A stretch of 41,560 bases of DNA from Mnemiopsis leidyi. Lineage: Eukaryota > Ctenophora > Tentaculata > Lobata > Bolinopsidae. The stretch lies in assembly GCA_000226015.1 (NCBI GenBank), contig JH152822.1:458006-499565 (forward strand). Direction: 5' to 3'. The notes under the pieces were generated by a model. It ran no database searches. It saw nothing but the letters and a program-made list of their open reading frames with translations, and was not told where the DNA came from. Within the stretch, counting starts at the first letter, position 1; the number at the start of each line of letters is the position of its first letter. A program made the position numbers and the translations under genes. Positions 23,401-30,655 of this stretch are shown here, in pieces.

Positions 23401-26400
23401 TGCACAGCCATGATTCCTTATGAATTGAAGAAAATGTATTCTTAGCGAAGGTTTATTTCAAACTAGGTTTACCTAGGAACTCCCTGGTTTATTGATAAGT
23501 CACCTTATCGACAATACCATGTTCCCATTTATTACCAAGTTTGAAGAACACAGAGTTGTTTGTATTGGAAATGAAAGAACATGTCTGTTACAGACTCATT
23601 AAATCACATGATCAAATTGAAGTTAGCTGGCCAGTAGAGCGATCTGCAATAGAGCATCTTGTTAAGAAGGTATGTGATGATGGAATTATGGAAAGCCGGT
23701 GTTAGAACAAAAGTGATAGTCACTTGGGGTCCAGAGTAAGAGTCCAATCACCCTGGTGTCTTATTATGGATGTTACTGGTATCCCCATTCGTTTTTGTAT
23801 TTTATTTGATATTGAGTTTTTTCTTTGGCTGATAATCTATCGGCCAGTTTTTCTAGCCTTATGATATTTAAAGTCCTTTGTATTTACTGTTCCATTTGTA
23901 TTCAAATACTTCTTCCATAAAAGTTTCAAGTCAAATCATCTTAGAATTGTGCATGATATCGTTCCATGTTTTGCAATATCAAACATCAGGATCATTTAAA
24001 TTGAAAATATTTGTCATATTTGATTTTATTGCATAAAAGTTTGTGCTATTGAGTATAAAATCGCTGTACAGTTATTCGATGGAAATGATATTTTAAATGT
24101 TTTAAACTATCTTGCAACCCAAATGATGGAATGCTGACACGGGAGCAAATTTTAATTAGGGTTTTTATAGCTTTCATAAGAAAAACAATGGGTTTCTGGT
24201 TTGGGGGGATCCTGTTTGTAATTGATATTAAATCTGTTTGAATCACTCTAAGTTTGGCCTTATATTCATTTGATGGCAACGCAATTTTTTGAGTGAACCC
24301 AACTTCTGTTTTTTTTAAGCGAAACGGATCATTAAACCATCTTCTGGGTTGCAAATACATACAAATTGTGACCTCTTCCCGAGCAATACCTCTCCTCATT
24401 GATACCATATTCAAGTCTGCACCGCATCGATTAGTTCAAACTCATATGTCAAAAAACTTTGTTATGCAACACCAATAGCCGTAAGCAACAAAATGTAGCC
24501 AACCACCTTTCAGCGCTATTTCTTTGAAGTTGTAACCGGAAATTTTCAAGCACGCAGTCTGCTCAACAACTTCGATTAGAGACTTCAAATCAAATTGCCT
24601 TTTACGAAGGAGAAGTCTGCATAGATAAGGTCGAACCGCATCTCTTATCGCTTCTTTTCTCTCTATCATCCGTTCTCCAATCTTGCAGATTATCTCTGTC
24701 CAATCCTTTTTTATTTCGCCATTGCAGATGTTGTCATTGATGATCCAAGATGTTAAATTGTCCAAGTTTTCCATCAATTTGTCTGATTTCGAACATACTA
24801 TCGGGGCTAAATATCCGTATTTAATTCCCCTCCACAGACATTGGGAGGACTCATCTCTTGTTTCTCCAGGCTGTTGCTCAGCTGCATAACGTGCTTCTTC
24901 AACAAGTTCGTTCAAACTTCCGAAATCTATTTCACCCAATCGACAGAATATTTCAATTTGTGCGTGTACGATAAATCTGAGGGTAGGATAAGAATCTGTA
25001 GAAATATCTTTATACCATTCTCTGTTACCCGTACAGAGGTATGAACGAAGAATCTCTCCACCGAACCCCCAATTCACAGTAGGCACATTTTCATTTTCAT
25101 AAGAAGCAGCAACAAGTACGAGTAAGATAGTGAAGTATAAAACGGTATGCACCATGTTGCTCAACTGTAAACAAAAAGGACCGTTGGTAAATATTCTGTA
25201 ACCAACTTTCGTCGCTGAAAAACTTCATCTAAGTAATATTTTCTCAGATCGTTCTTAGATGAAAGTTATTTTGATGATAACAGTGGTCGTTAATTATCAT
25301 TAGACCGAAACTCAAGAGACACAAGGTCCAAGTCTCACCTGTATCTTACCCTAATAAATTCAGATTTCGTACCATTGTTTCCAAAATTGAGTTTCTTTGC
25401 CCCAGTAATTCGTGTCCCTCCAGATCAATACCTAATCAAGGTTCCAGGTGATAGCTGGACCGTTATTACAGCTGAATTATTTTCTCTCTCTGACATGTCA
25501 ATGACAACTGCAGTTTTTTAATAATGGATCGTCCTGACTCCCATCAATTTTCCCTTACCTGTTTTCTAAAACACGCTGAAAACTGCAGGCATCATTAGCA
25601 TGATATCAGAACTGACTAAGCGCAACACTGCTAAGGGCATATAATTAAGTTGAAATAATGGGTCAGCTGTCACGGTAGGGATCTAAAGGGAGATAAATAA
25701 CTCTGCCCGAAAAACTTAATTGTGACTTCGATCATGACCCACCAAAAGTTAACTTATTTAGAAACAGGTGAGACCTTGACCAGCTTCCCTCCTGAGTTTA
25801 AACTATCTACTGATAGTGATATATAGCTCTATCAGTTTCAGCACCACAGTCATTATCAACATAACTTTTCTTTAATTCCCATTCTAGCAATTCTTGTAGA
25901 TATTTTACTGATGCTTGTTGCTCGTTCAAGCCAAAAAGAAAATCAACAAACCATAAATTAACAGTTCAATTCAAAGATTGCTCGTTTGTATTTTTGTCAA
26001 GAAAGGAACGAAAATTTTGACAGGCTCAGATTTATCATACACGCACACATACCCTCACACATACACGCACTCATCGAGCTAAATAGTTATTTTCGGCCCC
26101 CGTTTAATTACGTTTAAATGCTTACGTTTAAATGTTGGTCTAACCTTTCTTCTAGCTCAAAGTTAAAATTTACCAGGGGGTCGGGCCGTATACCATACTT
26201 CATGTGGTCAAGCTAATAAAGGAGTGACATTTTTTTTCCTTTTTTTGTAGAATCCCGACTATAATTCGACGAAACATATATTGAGAATGTTTTAGGAGAA
26301 TTATTAAAGAGAATGTTAAAGGGCCATAATTTTTCAGGATAAGTGTTTTTTCTGTGGTGGTGGCTAAACTGTCGGTGGTTTATAATGATTTGTCGCACAC

Positions 26401-27858
26401 CAATCAACTACTACTAGCCCTAATCAATTTGAATTTAGAAAATAGAATATAGATATCAGGTATAATGCCTCGGTGTTTAACTGCTGGGTAGCTGTAGACT
26501 TCCACCTGTGAAATGTCGGTGTCAAAAGGGGCATAGCACTCGTGCTAGAGGGAGTAGGTCACGAGATTGTTGGTCACGCTGTCACTGGGGCATTATTCCT
26601 GGGGCACACTGCACAGTGTACTTGGGCAGGGGATCAGTGGAACCCGAGGTTGTGGAGCATGGCGTTCTGGGGCACGACGTCACTTGAGTAAAATCTCTGG
26701 GACAGAACGTTCTGGGGTAAGAGGTGAGTGGGGCCTTAGGTTATGGTGTGCGTCGATATGGGACTCTACGTCACCGGGGCGAAACGTTCCGGGCCCGATG
26801 TTCTATGGCAGGACCACGGGAATCGTACATAAACATAAATTAAATGATGCTACTCTAATAAACTAACTAACTTAAACAGTGCTGCTCTAGCTAAAAAACT
26901 TACTAAAACCTTACATGCTCTAGATAACTAACTAACCTAAACCGTAACTGCTCCAACTAACTTAAACCGTAACTGATCTTACTAACCAACTTCCTTAAAT
27001 CGTAACTACTCTAACTAACTAACTCAAACCGTAACTACTCTTATTAACTAACTAACTCAAACCGTTTTGTTGCCAGGAACGAACATTTCTGGACGCTGAC
27101 GTGGGGAGTGCTTGCTGGAACATTAGATGTACGAGTTAGACGGGATGCTAACGAGCAGACTGTGCTTGCAGAGGTGTGTAAAAATAGCGACCTTCTTAGA
27201 GGAAAAAGAACATATGTAAGGGTATAGGTGCGAAGAATTTTAGTAGATTATGCGGCTCAGTGGTCTAGGGGTATGATTCTCGCTTTGGGTGCGAGAGGCC
27301 CCGGGTTCGAATCCTGGCTGAGCCCTTCCTTTTTGTCGGTTAAATGGTGTAATGGCAATATTCATGTCCTCCATGCAGCAGACTGGGGTTCGATTCCCGG
27401 TTGCAGCAGGCCGGCTAGCCACAAGAGTTCATATCTAACGTAAACTCGATTAGCAGTTTAGAAAAAGAGTTTAGCAGTAGCACCTAGCCTTTAGCATTTG
27501 TTGAGAGTGACCTGCCCTTACTTGTTTCAGTACAAATGAAAGAAGTTTTCGCCCAGTTTAAATATATCTAAACTGTATGTATTATACAAAAATAGTTTTG
27601 TAGATGTTTAGCATTTTTACCCTTTGAGAAAGACCGATTACAAGCGTTGATTGCAACTAAAAATTAAACCCTTAGGTTACCCACCGGTTATCGCAACACG
27701 TAACCGTGCTTAATGTGCAAGTGATAAAGGAGGAAACTCCCGCCCTCTTCAACAATATATCGCATCCCACTTTGGTTACGTCATCAACCTCCCTTCACAA
27801 CTACCGACCTGCAAGCAAGTTCAGCTCTACCGGCTTCAAAAACGAGAGGACGATTTAG
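14404..27858 (+). CDS. SLC30A6: zinc transporter ZNT6-type (SLC30A6), cation diffusion facilitator
   Basis: ZNT6 pairs with ZNT5 in the Golgi/early secretory pathway to supply zinc to secreted enzymes; in vertebrates it is the catalytically silent subunit. Exons: 14404-14488, 14768-14879, 15081-15268, 15454-15561, 16587-16670, 18445-18570, 18786-18891, 27077-27173, 27676-27858. Joined length is 1089 nt, 362 aa, and all phases close. Six membrane segments are visible, followed by the cytosolic domain with [34 protein letters not shown] and [15 protein letters not shown], near-diagnostic for ZNT6. The HxxxD zinc motifs of active ZnTs are absent in TM2 (FDFAN) and TM5. The C-terminus after VQVIKEE is about 45 aa, shorter than the human tail. 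Intron 7 is 8.2 kb and hosts antisense genes. Confidence 0.93.
14635..14785 (+). repeat. four tandem copies of the ZNT6 exon 2 splice acceptor
   Basis: A 37-38 bp unit carrying CTTCTAACCCCAG plus the first bases of exon 2 is repeated four times. The AGs end at 14655, 14692, 14729 and 14767. Copies 1-3 continue into TTCTAG or TTCTAA, an in-frame stop after five codons. Only copy 4 reads on into the conserved protein. Confidence 0.95.
15562..16586. other. ZNT6 intron 4, no gene seen
   Basis: A 1-kb AT-rich intron with GTAAGT donor and CACCAG acceptor. Some short AGTAATATAG-like repetition lies around 15940-16050. No ORF, RNA gene or transposon end could be supported. Confidence 0.7.
16836..17003. 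repeat. ACTAGTGATTAAA minisatellite, left part
   Basis: About 12 units of 13-14 bp, each carrying ACTAGT. The same array resumes at 18245. The two parts are separated by about 1.24 kb of unrelated sequence, which looks inserted. Confidence 0.9.
17004..18244 (-). mobile_element. ORF1-only LINE-like retroelement insertion (antisense)
   Basis: An insertion of about 1.24 kb inside the ACTAGT minisatellite of ZNT6 intron 5. On the minus strand it has a leader (18244-18120), an ORF1-type frame (18025-17240), a 3' UTR of about 230 bp, and ends in a short A-run beside the left array. ACTAGTAATT occurs at both edges and could be the target duplication, but the host array also contains that word. No reverse-transcriptase ORF is present. 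Half-LINE, ORF1-only retroelements are a known class (HAL1 in mammals). A 5'-complete copy lacking ORF2 would fit that class, or this may be a retrocopied host transcript. Confidence 0.6.
17240..18025 (-). pseudogene. LINE ORF1-like protein, interrupted by one stop
   Basis: A single frame of 262 codons on the minus strand, broken only by TAA at 17723-17725. Before the stop there is a Cys pair (YLCKSC), a hydrophobic helix, and a clear coiled coil ([19 protein letters not shown] and following). After it comes an RRM-like region starting [12 protein letters not shown] and containing the FRVESS strand. The C-terminal region [19 protein letters not shown] is typical of ORF1 proteins of CR1/L2-like non-LTR elements. 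A 39-codon open frame at 18119-18000 in another frame ([10 protein letters not shown]...) overlaps the start. It may be the true N-terminus displaced by a frameshift. Inferred role in the parent element: nucleic-acid-binding chaperone. Inactive as it stands. Confidence 0.65.
18245..18430. repeat. ACTAGTGATTAAA minisatellite, right part
   Basis: Continuation of the array at 16836-17003, with about 13 units of 13-14 bp. It ends 14 bp before the exon 6 acceptor, so the array sits in the branch-point and pyrimidine-tract region. Confidence 0.9.
20411..21745. mobile_element. TTAA-flanked element with 200-bp terminal inverted repeats
   Basis: Arms 20415-20614 and 21542-21741 are reverse complements of equal length, with two mismatches seen by eye. 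Ends are GGGGGGGTTGAAAAAGG and its complement. TTAA lies outside both ends (20411-20414, 21742-21745), as in piggyBac-type insertions. Each arm contains the 16-bp palindrome TATAACTTAAGTTATA. The left arm runs straight into the gap, so the true repeat may be longer. No transposase ORF is seen in the sequenced interior (21263-21541); the element is probably non-autonomous. Confidence 0.75.
20615..21262. other. assembly gap (648 N)
   Basis: A run of N inside the long inverted-repeat element. The gap size may be arbitrary. The left inverted-repeat arm stops exactly at the gap edge, suggesting the palindrome defeated assembly. Long translated frames crossing it are meaningless. Confidence 0.99.
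21762..21842 (+). mobile_element. tRNA-derived SINE head or tRNA pseudogene
   Basis: Pol III A-box-like TGGCCTAGGGG (21773-21783) and B-box-like GGTTTGAATCC (21816-21826) at tRNA spacing, followed by a TTTT stop near 21839. The acceptor stem does not pair, so it is not a functional tRNA. It lies just right of the TTAA element. Confidence 0.6.
22114..22119 (-). promoter_or_regulatory. polyadenylation signal AATAAA for nested gene A
   Basis: AATAAA on the minus strand 34 bp beyond the stop codon of the nested secreted-protein gene A. An equivalent hexamer is not present at the same place behind gene B. Confidence 0.5.
22154..22861 (-). CDS. secreted ten-cysteine protein A, unknown family (nested gene)
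   Basis: An intact 235-codon frame without introns, antisense inside ZNT6 intron 7. I chose ATG 22861 because the paralogue B aligns from there; the frame stays open upstream, but that part is not conserved. Residues 1-17 form a signal peptide (hydrophobic [13 protein letters not shown]). Ten cysteines follow, all conserved in copy B, including a C-terminal CC pair: five possible disulfides. Conserved blocks are [48 protein letters not shown] and [11 protein letters not shown]. The protein is mostly helical and charged, with no membrane anchor. I do not recognise the family; a nematode-style DUF19-like or venom/secretory fold was considered without support. A TTTTTGTATACAG acceptor-like site precedes the ATG by 9 nt. 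AATAAA follows the stop. Confidence 0.75.
   Translation of the reverse strand: MVHAVLYFTISLALVAGFHQKENVPSVNWGFGSEILRSYLCTGNREWYKDISTDPTLRFIMHAHIEIFCRLGEIDFGSLNELVEEARFAAEQQPGEKRDESSQCLWRGIKYEYLAPIVCSKSEKLMENLDTLTSWTLHGYICNGGIKKDWTKMVCMIGERMIEKKEAIRDAVRPYLCRHHLQKRQFDLKSVIKVVEQTACLQISSYNMKEIALKGGWVHFPYYGYWCCIKKFFDI
22862..22884 (-). promoter_or_regulatory. acceptor-like site before nested gene A
   Basis: On the minus strand TTTTTGTATACAG lies 9 nt before the ATG. Copy B has TTTTTGTTTACAG at the same distance. Conservation of the pyrimidine tract and CAG suggests a 3' splice site for a 5' UTR intron or a spliced leader. Confidence 0.4.
23455..25320. repeat. segmental tandem duplication, copy 2
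   Basis: Second copy of the block described at 19230-23060, in the same orientation. It includes gene B and about 1 kb of sequence lying 3' of that gene. It lacks the hAT/TTAA/SINE insertion stack, so it shows the pre-insertion arrangement. Confidence 0.8.
24442..25155 (-). CDS. secreted ten-cysteine protein B, unknown family (nested gene)
   Basis: Paralogue of the gene at 22154-22861. It has 237 codons, is intact and intronless, and lies antisense in the same ZNT6 intron. By eye about 195 of 235 aligned residues are identical (about 83%). Copy B has two extra residues (SY in TDSYPTLRF). The signal peptide is [13 protein letters not shown]. All ten cysteines are kept. Changes cluster behind the signal peptide and around IINDN, while the Cys-rich cores are unchanged. 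Two open copies with conserved cysteines imply selection on both. ATG 25155 is preceded 9 nt upstream by TTTTTGTTTACAG. No AATAAA was found close behind the stop. Function unknown; an extracellular or secretory-granule role is inferred only from the signal peptide and disulfide pattern. Confidence 0.78.
   Translation of the reverse strand: MVHTVLYFTILLVLVAASYENENVPTVNWGFGGEILRSYLCTGNREWYKDISTDSYPTLRFIVHAQIEIFCRLGEIDFGSLNELVEEARYAAEQQPGETRDESSQCLWRGIKYGYLAPIVCSKSDKLMENLDNLTSWIINDNICNGEIKKDWTEIICKIGERMIERKEAIRDAVRPYLCRLLLRKRQFDLKSLIEVVEQTACLKISGYNFKEIALKGGWLHFVAYGYWCCITKFFDI
26525..26825. repeat. GC-rich degenerate minisatellite
   Basis: Diverged units built on CTGGGGCA and ACGTTCTGGGG recur every 25-45 bp in an otherwise AT-rich intron. 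The apparent ORF at 26567-26866 has no ATG start and mirrors the repeat, so it is not called. Confidence 0.6.
26850..27066. repeat. CTAACTAACTCAAACCGTAACTA array at the ZNT6 exon 8 acceptor
   Basis: About seven degenerate units of 30-37 bp reach to within 10 bp of the exon 8 start. They contain many CTAAC words, which match the metazoan branch-point consensus, so the real branch point may lie within the array. Confidence 0.75.
27254..27325 (+). tRNA. tRNA-Pro (anticodon TGG)
   Basis: A 72-nt cloverleaf. The acceptor stem GGCTCAG/CTGAGCC pairs perfectly. The anticodon stem CTCGC/GCGAG encloses loop TTTGGGT, with anticodon TGG at 27286-27288. The T arm CCGGG/CCTGG has one G-T pair around TTCGAAT. 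A box TGGTCTAGGGG is at 27261-27271 and B box GGTTCGAATCC at 27304-27314. Sense to ZNT6 and entirely intronic. Looks functional. Confidence 0.95.
27330..27334 (+). terminator. Pol III terminator TTTTT of tRNA-Pro
   Basis: A run of five T starting 5 bp after the tRNA discriminator base, the usual position and length for RNA polymerase III termination. Confidence 0.85.
27338..27408 (+). mobile_element. tRNA-like sequence (tRNA pseudogene or SINE head)
   Basis: A box TGGTGTAATGG (27345-27355) and B box GGTTCGATTCC (27387-27397) are both intact. The acceptor stem pairs only at about 4 of 7 positions and the T stem has a mismatch. It starts within 15 bp of tRNA-Pro. Likely a decayed tRNA, or the promoter part of a SINE without a recognisable tail. 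Confidence 0.6.
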
Positions 27859-28095
27859 TGTTTAGTTTTTAAGCTATATTTAATGTTTGTAATTAGTGTA
27901 TTAATGAGGGGTTAAGATAACATTAACAACTTTAAGTATATAGTACTGGTAGAAATTACTATTTTCATGAGATTACTTGGTAATGACTGCTTTATTTTTC
28001 TTGAAATGTGGGAATATGTGATCAGATAATATTAATCAGATTTTAATTAAAACTTGTGTTTGGTGTCTTTTGTATCTAATTGTTACCGAATCTGC

Positions 28096-28101
28096 AATAA
28101 A
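28096..28101 (+). promoter_or_regulatory. polyadenylation signal AATAAA for ZNT6
   Basis: Canonical hexamer in GCAATAAAGG, 237 bp after the ZNT6 stop codon at 27858. Confidence 0.6.
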
Positions 28102-28376
28102 GGACTAAGAGTAAGAGGAATTATTAATATTATTTGGACTAAAAGAACAACAATTAGCAAAAGTAAGTTAAACTTTTAGCATTCGATAAGAGTAAGACAG
28201 TAGCCTCACTCTATCACATATAAGTATTACATCAGCTGTAGGCGGAGTCCTGAAATGCGTGAGACTGAGACTGAAATGTGAGTGCGACAGTGGGTTATAA
28301 ACCTACAAAAGTGCAAGTGCCATGACTATGAGTGAGTCAGGGTAATTTAAAAAATTCTTACTTACCTGTTTATTTG

Positions 28377-28432
28377 TCTCTTTCTCTCTGTCTATCTCTT
28401 TCTCTTTCTCTCTCTTATTCTCTTTCCCTAGT
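28377..28432. repeat. CTCTTT polypyrimidine tract
   Basis: A TCTCTTTCTCTCTG-type low-complexity tract. Its frames give Leu/Ser repeats and are not coding. Confidence 0.9.
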
Positions 28433-28459
28433 TCTTGTTCTACTTGATCTTGCTAAACT

Positions 28460-29460
28460 AGTATTGTCTGACCCTTATTCTATGGAAATAAAATTACAGG
28501 AGGGTGCGCGCTGCCGTACAAAACTAGTAGAATAGAGCCCGCGACAGGAATTAAATTTGCTAGGTTGTAGGTACGTTGCCTGTGGTCCTGCTCATTCACC
28601 TAACCAGTTGTCGCGGTGTTACCGGGCGATGCGTGGCTCTCTCTACGTTTCCCTCCGAGGTCCCCAGGCAATCGCGGTGATACCCGACTCTCGCAGCTCA
28701 AAGCTGGACGAGAACGTTTCGTAAATAGAACGGTAGACGGATATAATTTCGTAAACTAACCAGGTGCGCATATCATGCTAACGCCGCGCGGCTTGTCCAG
28801 CCATGCCACCTCCAGTGTTGTCGAGGTATCATGTTACCAGGCTCGTGCGCGGCGGATATCATCTCGTCAACCTCCAGTGGCGATACGCAGCTAGAATAAT
28901 TTTCCAGCCACCTCCGGTGGCCACGCAAAATTGACGAGATGATATCCGTCCAACGTTCGCGAGGAGAGCAGAAAACTGCGATCAGCCGCGCGCGGGTCGG
29001 GTAAAACCTCGACAAACGCAAAAGTGCTCTGGTGAGAGCAACAAAAGGGTTGTTTGACTCTGTCCGACCCTCATCCGAGAATAAAATGACATGACAGGAG
29101 AGTGCAGTGCGCGCTGCGCGGGTATGCAAAAGATCACACTTACGTGCGTCACAATTGTCGAGGTGTTACCCGACCCGCGCGCGGCTCGCAGTTTTCTGCT
29201 CTCCTCGTTAGAACGTTAGACGGATATCATCTCGTCAACGTCACAATAGGGTACACATTGTCTGACTTTGTCCGACCCTCATTCGAAGCGAATAAAATGA
29301 CGGGAGGGTGCGCGCTGCTGTACAAGGTACACAGCGCGCGAGTCTCATTGTTGTAGTAAACAGCAGCGCGCACCCTTTTGATCACGAGATGATATCCGTC
29401 CAACTTTCTAAATCGGGTAACACCACAAGCACCCTCCCGTCATTTGCATTTTATGAAAAT
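28460..29460. mobile_element. GC-rich cluster of nested foldback/MITE-like elements
   Basis: Three direct copies of a module with core AATAAAATGACGGGAGGGTG start at about 28466, 29061 and 29269. An inverted copy lies at 29428-29453. Arms 28933-29012 and 29157-29240 form a near-perfect inverted repeat of about 80 bp containing GACGAGATGATATCCGTC. GGGTGCGCGCTGCTGT and its complement form another hairpin (about 29296-29374). CGCG-rich composition contrasts with the surroundings. No transposase ORF; the ORFs at 28773-29129 and 29102-29356 are shadows of the repeats. Confidence 0.7.
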
Positions 29461-29552
29461 GCCGCCCCATTGAAAATTTAATTTGAAAATTTAAAATTGG
29501 CCGCAACGCAAGGCAACGTCAAGGTGCACTGAACGTGTGAAAGGATAATATA

Positions 29553-29681
29553 ATGTTTAGCCTAACCAGATGCTTACGCCGCGCTACAGCTAGTGCCCAG
29601 GCAACGTCTGGAAATAATTCAAGTAAAAAGTACAATTTAAGTTATCAAGGTTATTTAAGTTTTGAATGCCTCGCACATTAA
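29553..29681 (+). CDS. small ORF with mitochondrial-presequence-like N-terminus
   Basis: A 42-codon ATG frame beginning MFSLTRCLRRATASAQATS: alternating Arg and hydrophobic residues, no acidic residues, Ser/Ala-rich, as in mitochondrial targeting peptides. A GTAAAA donor-like site follows the NNSS codons (about 29623), so it could be a first exon. No matching second exon was found downstream before kindlin. It directly follows the palindromic cluster. It may equally be chance. Confidence 0.2.
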   Translation: MFSLTRCLRRATASAQATSGNNSSKKYNLSYQGYLSFECLAH

Positions 29682-30304
29682 CTATCACGCGTACATTCAC
29701 ACCTCAGGAATCGAGCGCTACTAGGTGTTCGCCCAAACTTACATCAATCCAACCTAGCAGTAAAAAACAGTAAAACCTCTATCTACCGTTCCTCTATTTA
29801 CCGTGTCCCTCGATTGTTAGGGTTTTATTGTTTTCCTCGACAGTATTTTAGTTTTCGGATTTTCCTCAATCAGTTCATGTATCATTGACTGCTGTCCTAT
29901 ATCTGTTTCACCCAAGATTCCTCCCCATCCCTTTTAATCCCGCTGATTATTATTACTTAGTTAAATGATTGCTTGTTTATTAACAAATTGTATATTGATT
30001 ACTGAGCTATTATCGCGGCTTTCGCCACTTAGCACAATTGTTTATACTTGGTGAAATTTCAAAGATAGAAGAAATTTACCATCAATTGTTTGATTTTTCC
30101 TTAGAAAATTCTGACGTAAAGCTATAATTTTCGTTATATGGAGCACATTTAGCCGACAGTTTTCTTCAGAGGGAAGTGGTCAGCTACATCAGAGACACTT
30201 GTGTCTCTGATACGAATCGTCCTCTCCTGTCGAACCACATCTGGCATTGTCCATTAAAGCTGTTCAAGGTTTCCTCCTCCATTGCACAGTGATTTTACTA
30301 CTAC

Positions 30305-30655
30305 CTTTTATGGCTGAGTGGCCCAGAGCTTGGAGCTTCGGACTCCCATTCGGGAGGTCCCGGATTCAAATCTCTGTGCTGCCCCGTCATGGGGCGAGCG
30401 TCTTTGACACTTTGCTAAGGACTCTGTTGGGTCTAAGCACCCTGGGTCAACTCAAAAGAACGGGAAACCCTGATTGAGGGTGAAATGAGTAGCTACCCTT
30501 ATAGTAGCAAAGCCTCAGGGGAATACAGTTTGGTAAAAACTTCCTTAACTGTCGCTGGCCTCAAGATCCTTCCCCTCCTGTAATTGGCCGGTTACATTTG
30601 TAACCACATGGCTGTTGGATACAACGAAATAAAATAAGTGTTAAATAAAAAAGGA
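30305..30655 (+). mobile_element. tRNA-derived SINE
   Basis: The head resembles a tRNA with a long variable arm: A box TGGCTGAGTGG (30311-30321) and B-box-like GGTCCCGGATTCAAATC (30356-30372). A body of about 230 bp follows, then an A-rich tail with AATAAAATAAG and AAATAAAAAAGG. The 76-codon frame at 30247-30477 is this SINE read through. Confidence 0.8.

Larger units (their letters stand above)
18892..27076. other. ZNT6 intron 7 (8.2 kb), host of nested genes and transposons
   Basis: Donor AG|GTTTGT after DGVLEF and acceptor CCAG|G before NEHFW close the frame exactly. Contents in order: duplicated block copy 1 (about 19230-23060) with nested insertions and gene A; block copy 2 (about 23455-25320) with gene B; unique AT-rich sequence 25320-26520 in which I see nothing supportable; a GC-rich degenerate repeat; and a CTAACTAA-type array touching the acceptor. 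Confidence 0.85.
27174..27675. other. ZNT6 intron 8 carrying tRNA-Pro
   Basis: A 502-bp intron between LAE and VTHRLSQHV, donor GTGTGT and acceptor CCTTAG. It contains a tRNA-Pro gene and a tRNA-like sequence, described separately. The rest is unremarkable. Confidence 0.85.

Noticed and set aside
26567-26866. 99-codon ORF rich in Gly/Arg/Trp
   Set aside because: No ATG at its start; mirrors the GC-rich degenerate repeat, and lies in a spliced-out intron.
28773-29356. 84- and 118-codon ORFs
   Set aside because: Overlapping frames in the CpG-rich palindromic cluster, no recognisable domain; GC-rich sequence has few stops.
30247-30477. 76-codon ORF
   Set aside because: Reads through the tRNA-like head and body of a SINE, no ATG at its start.
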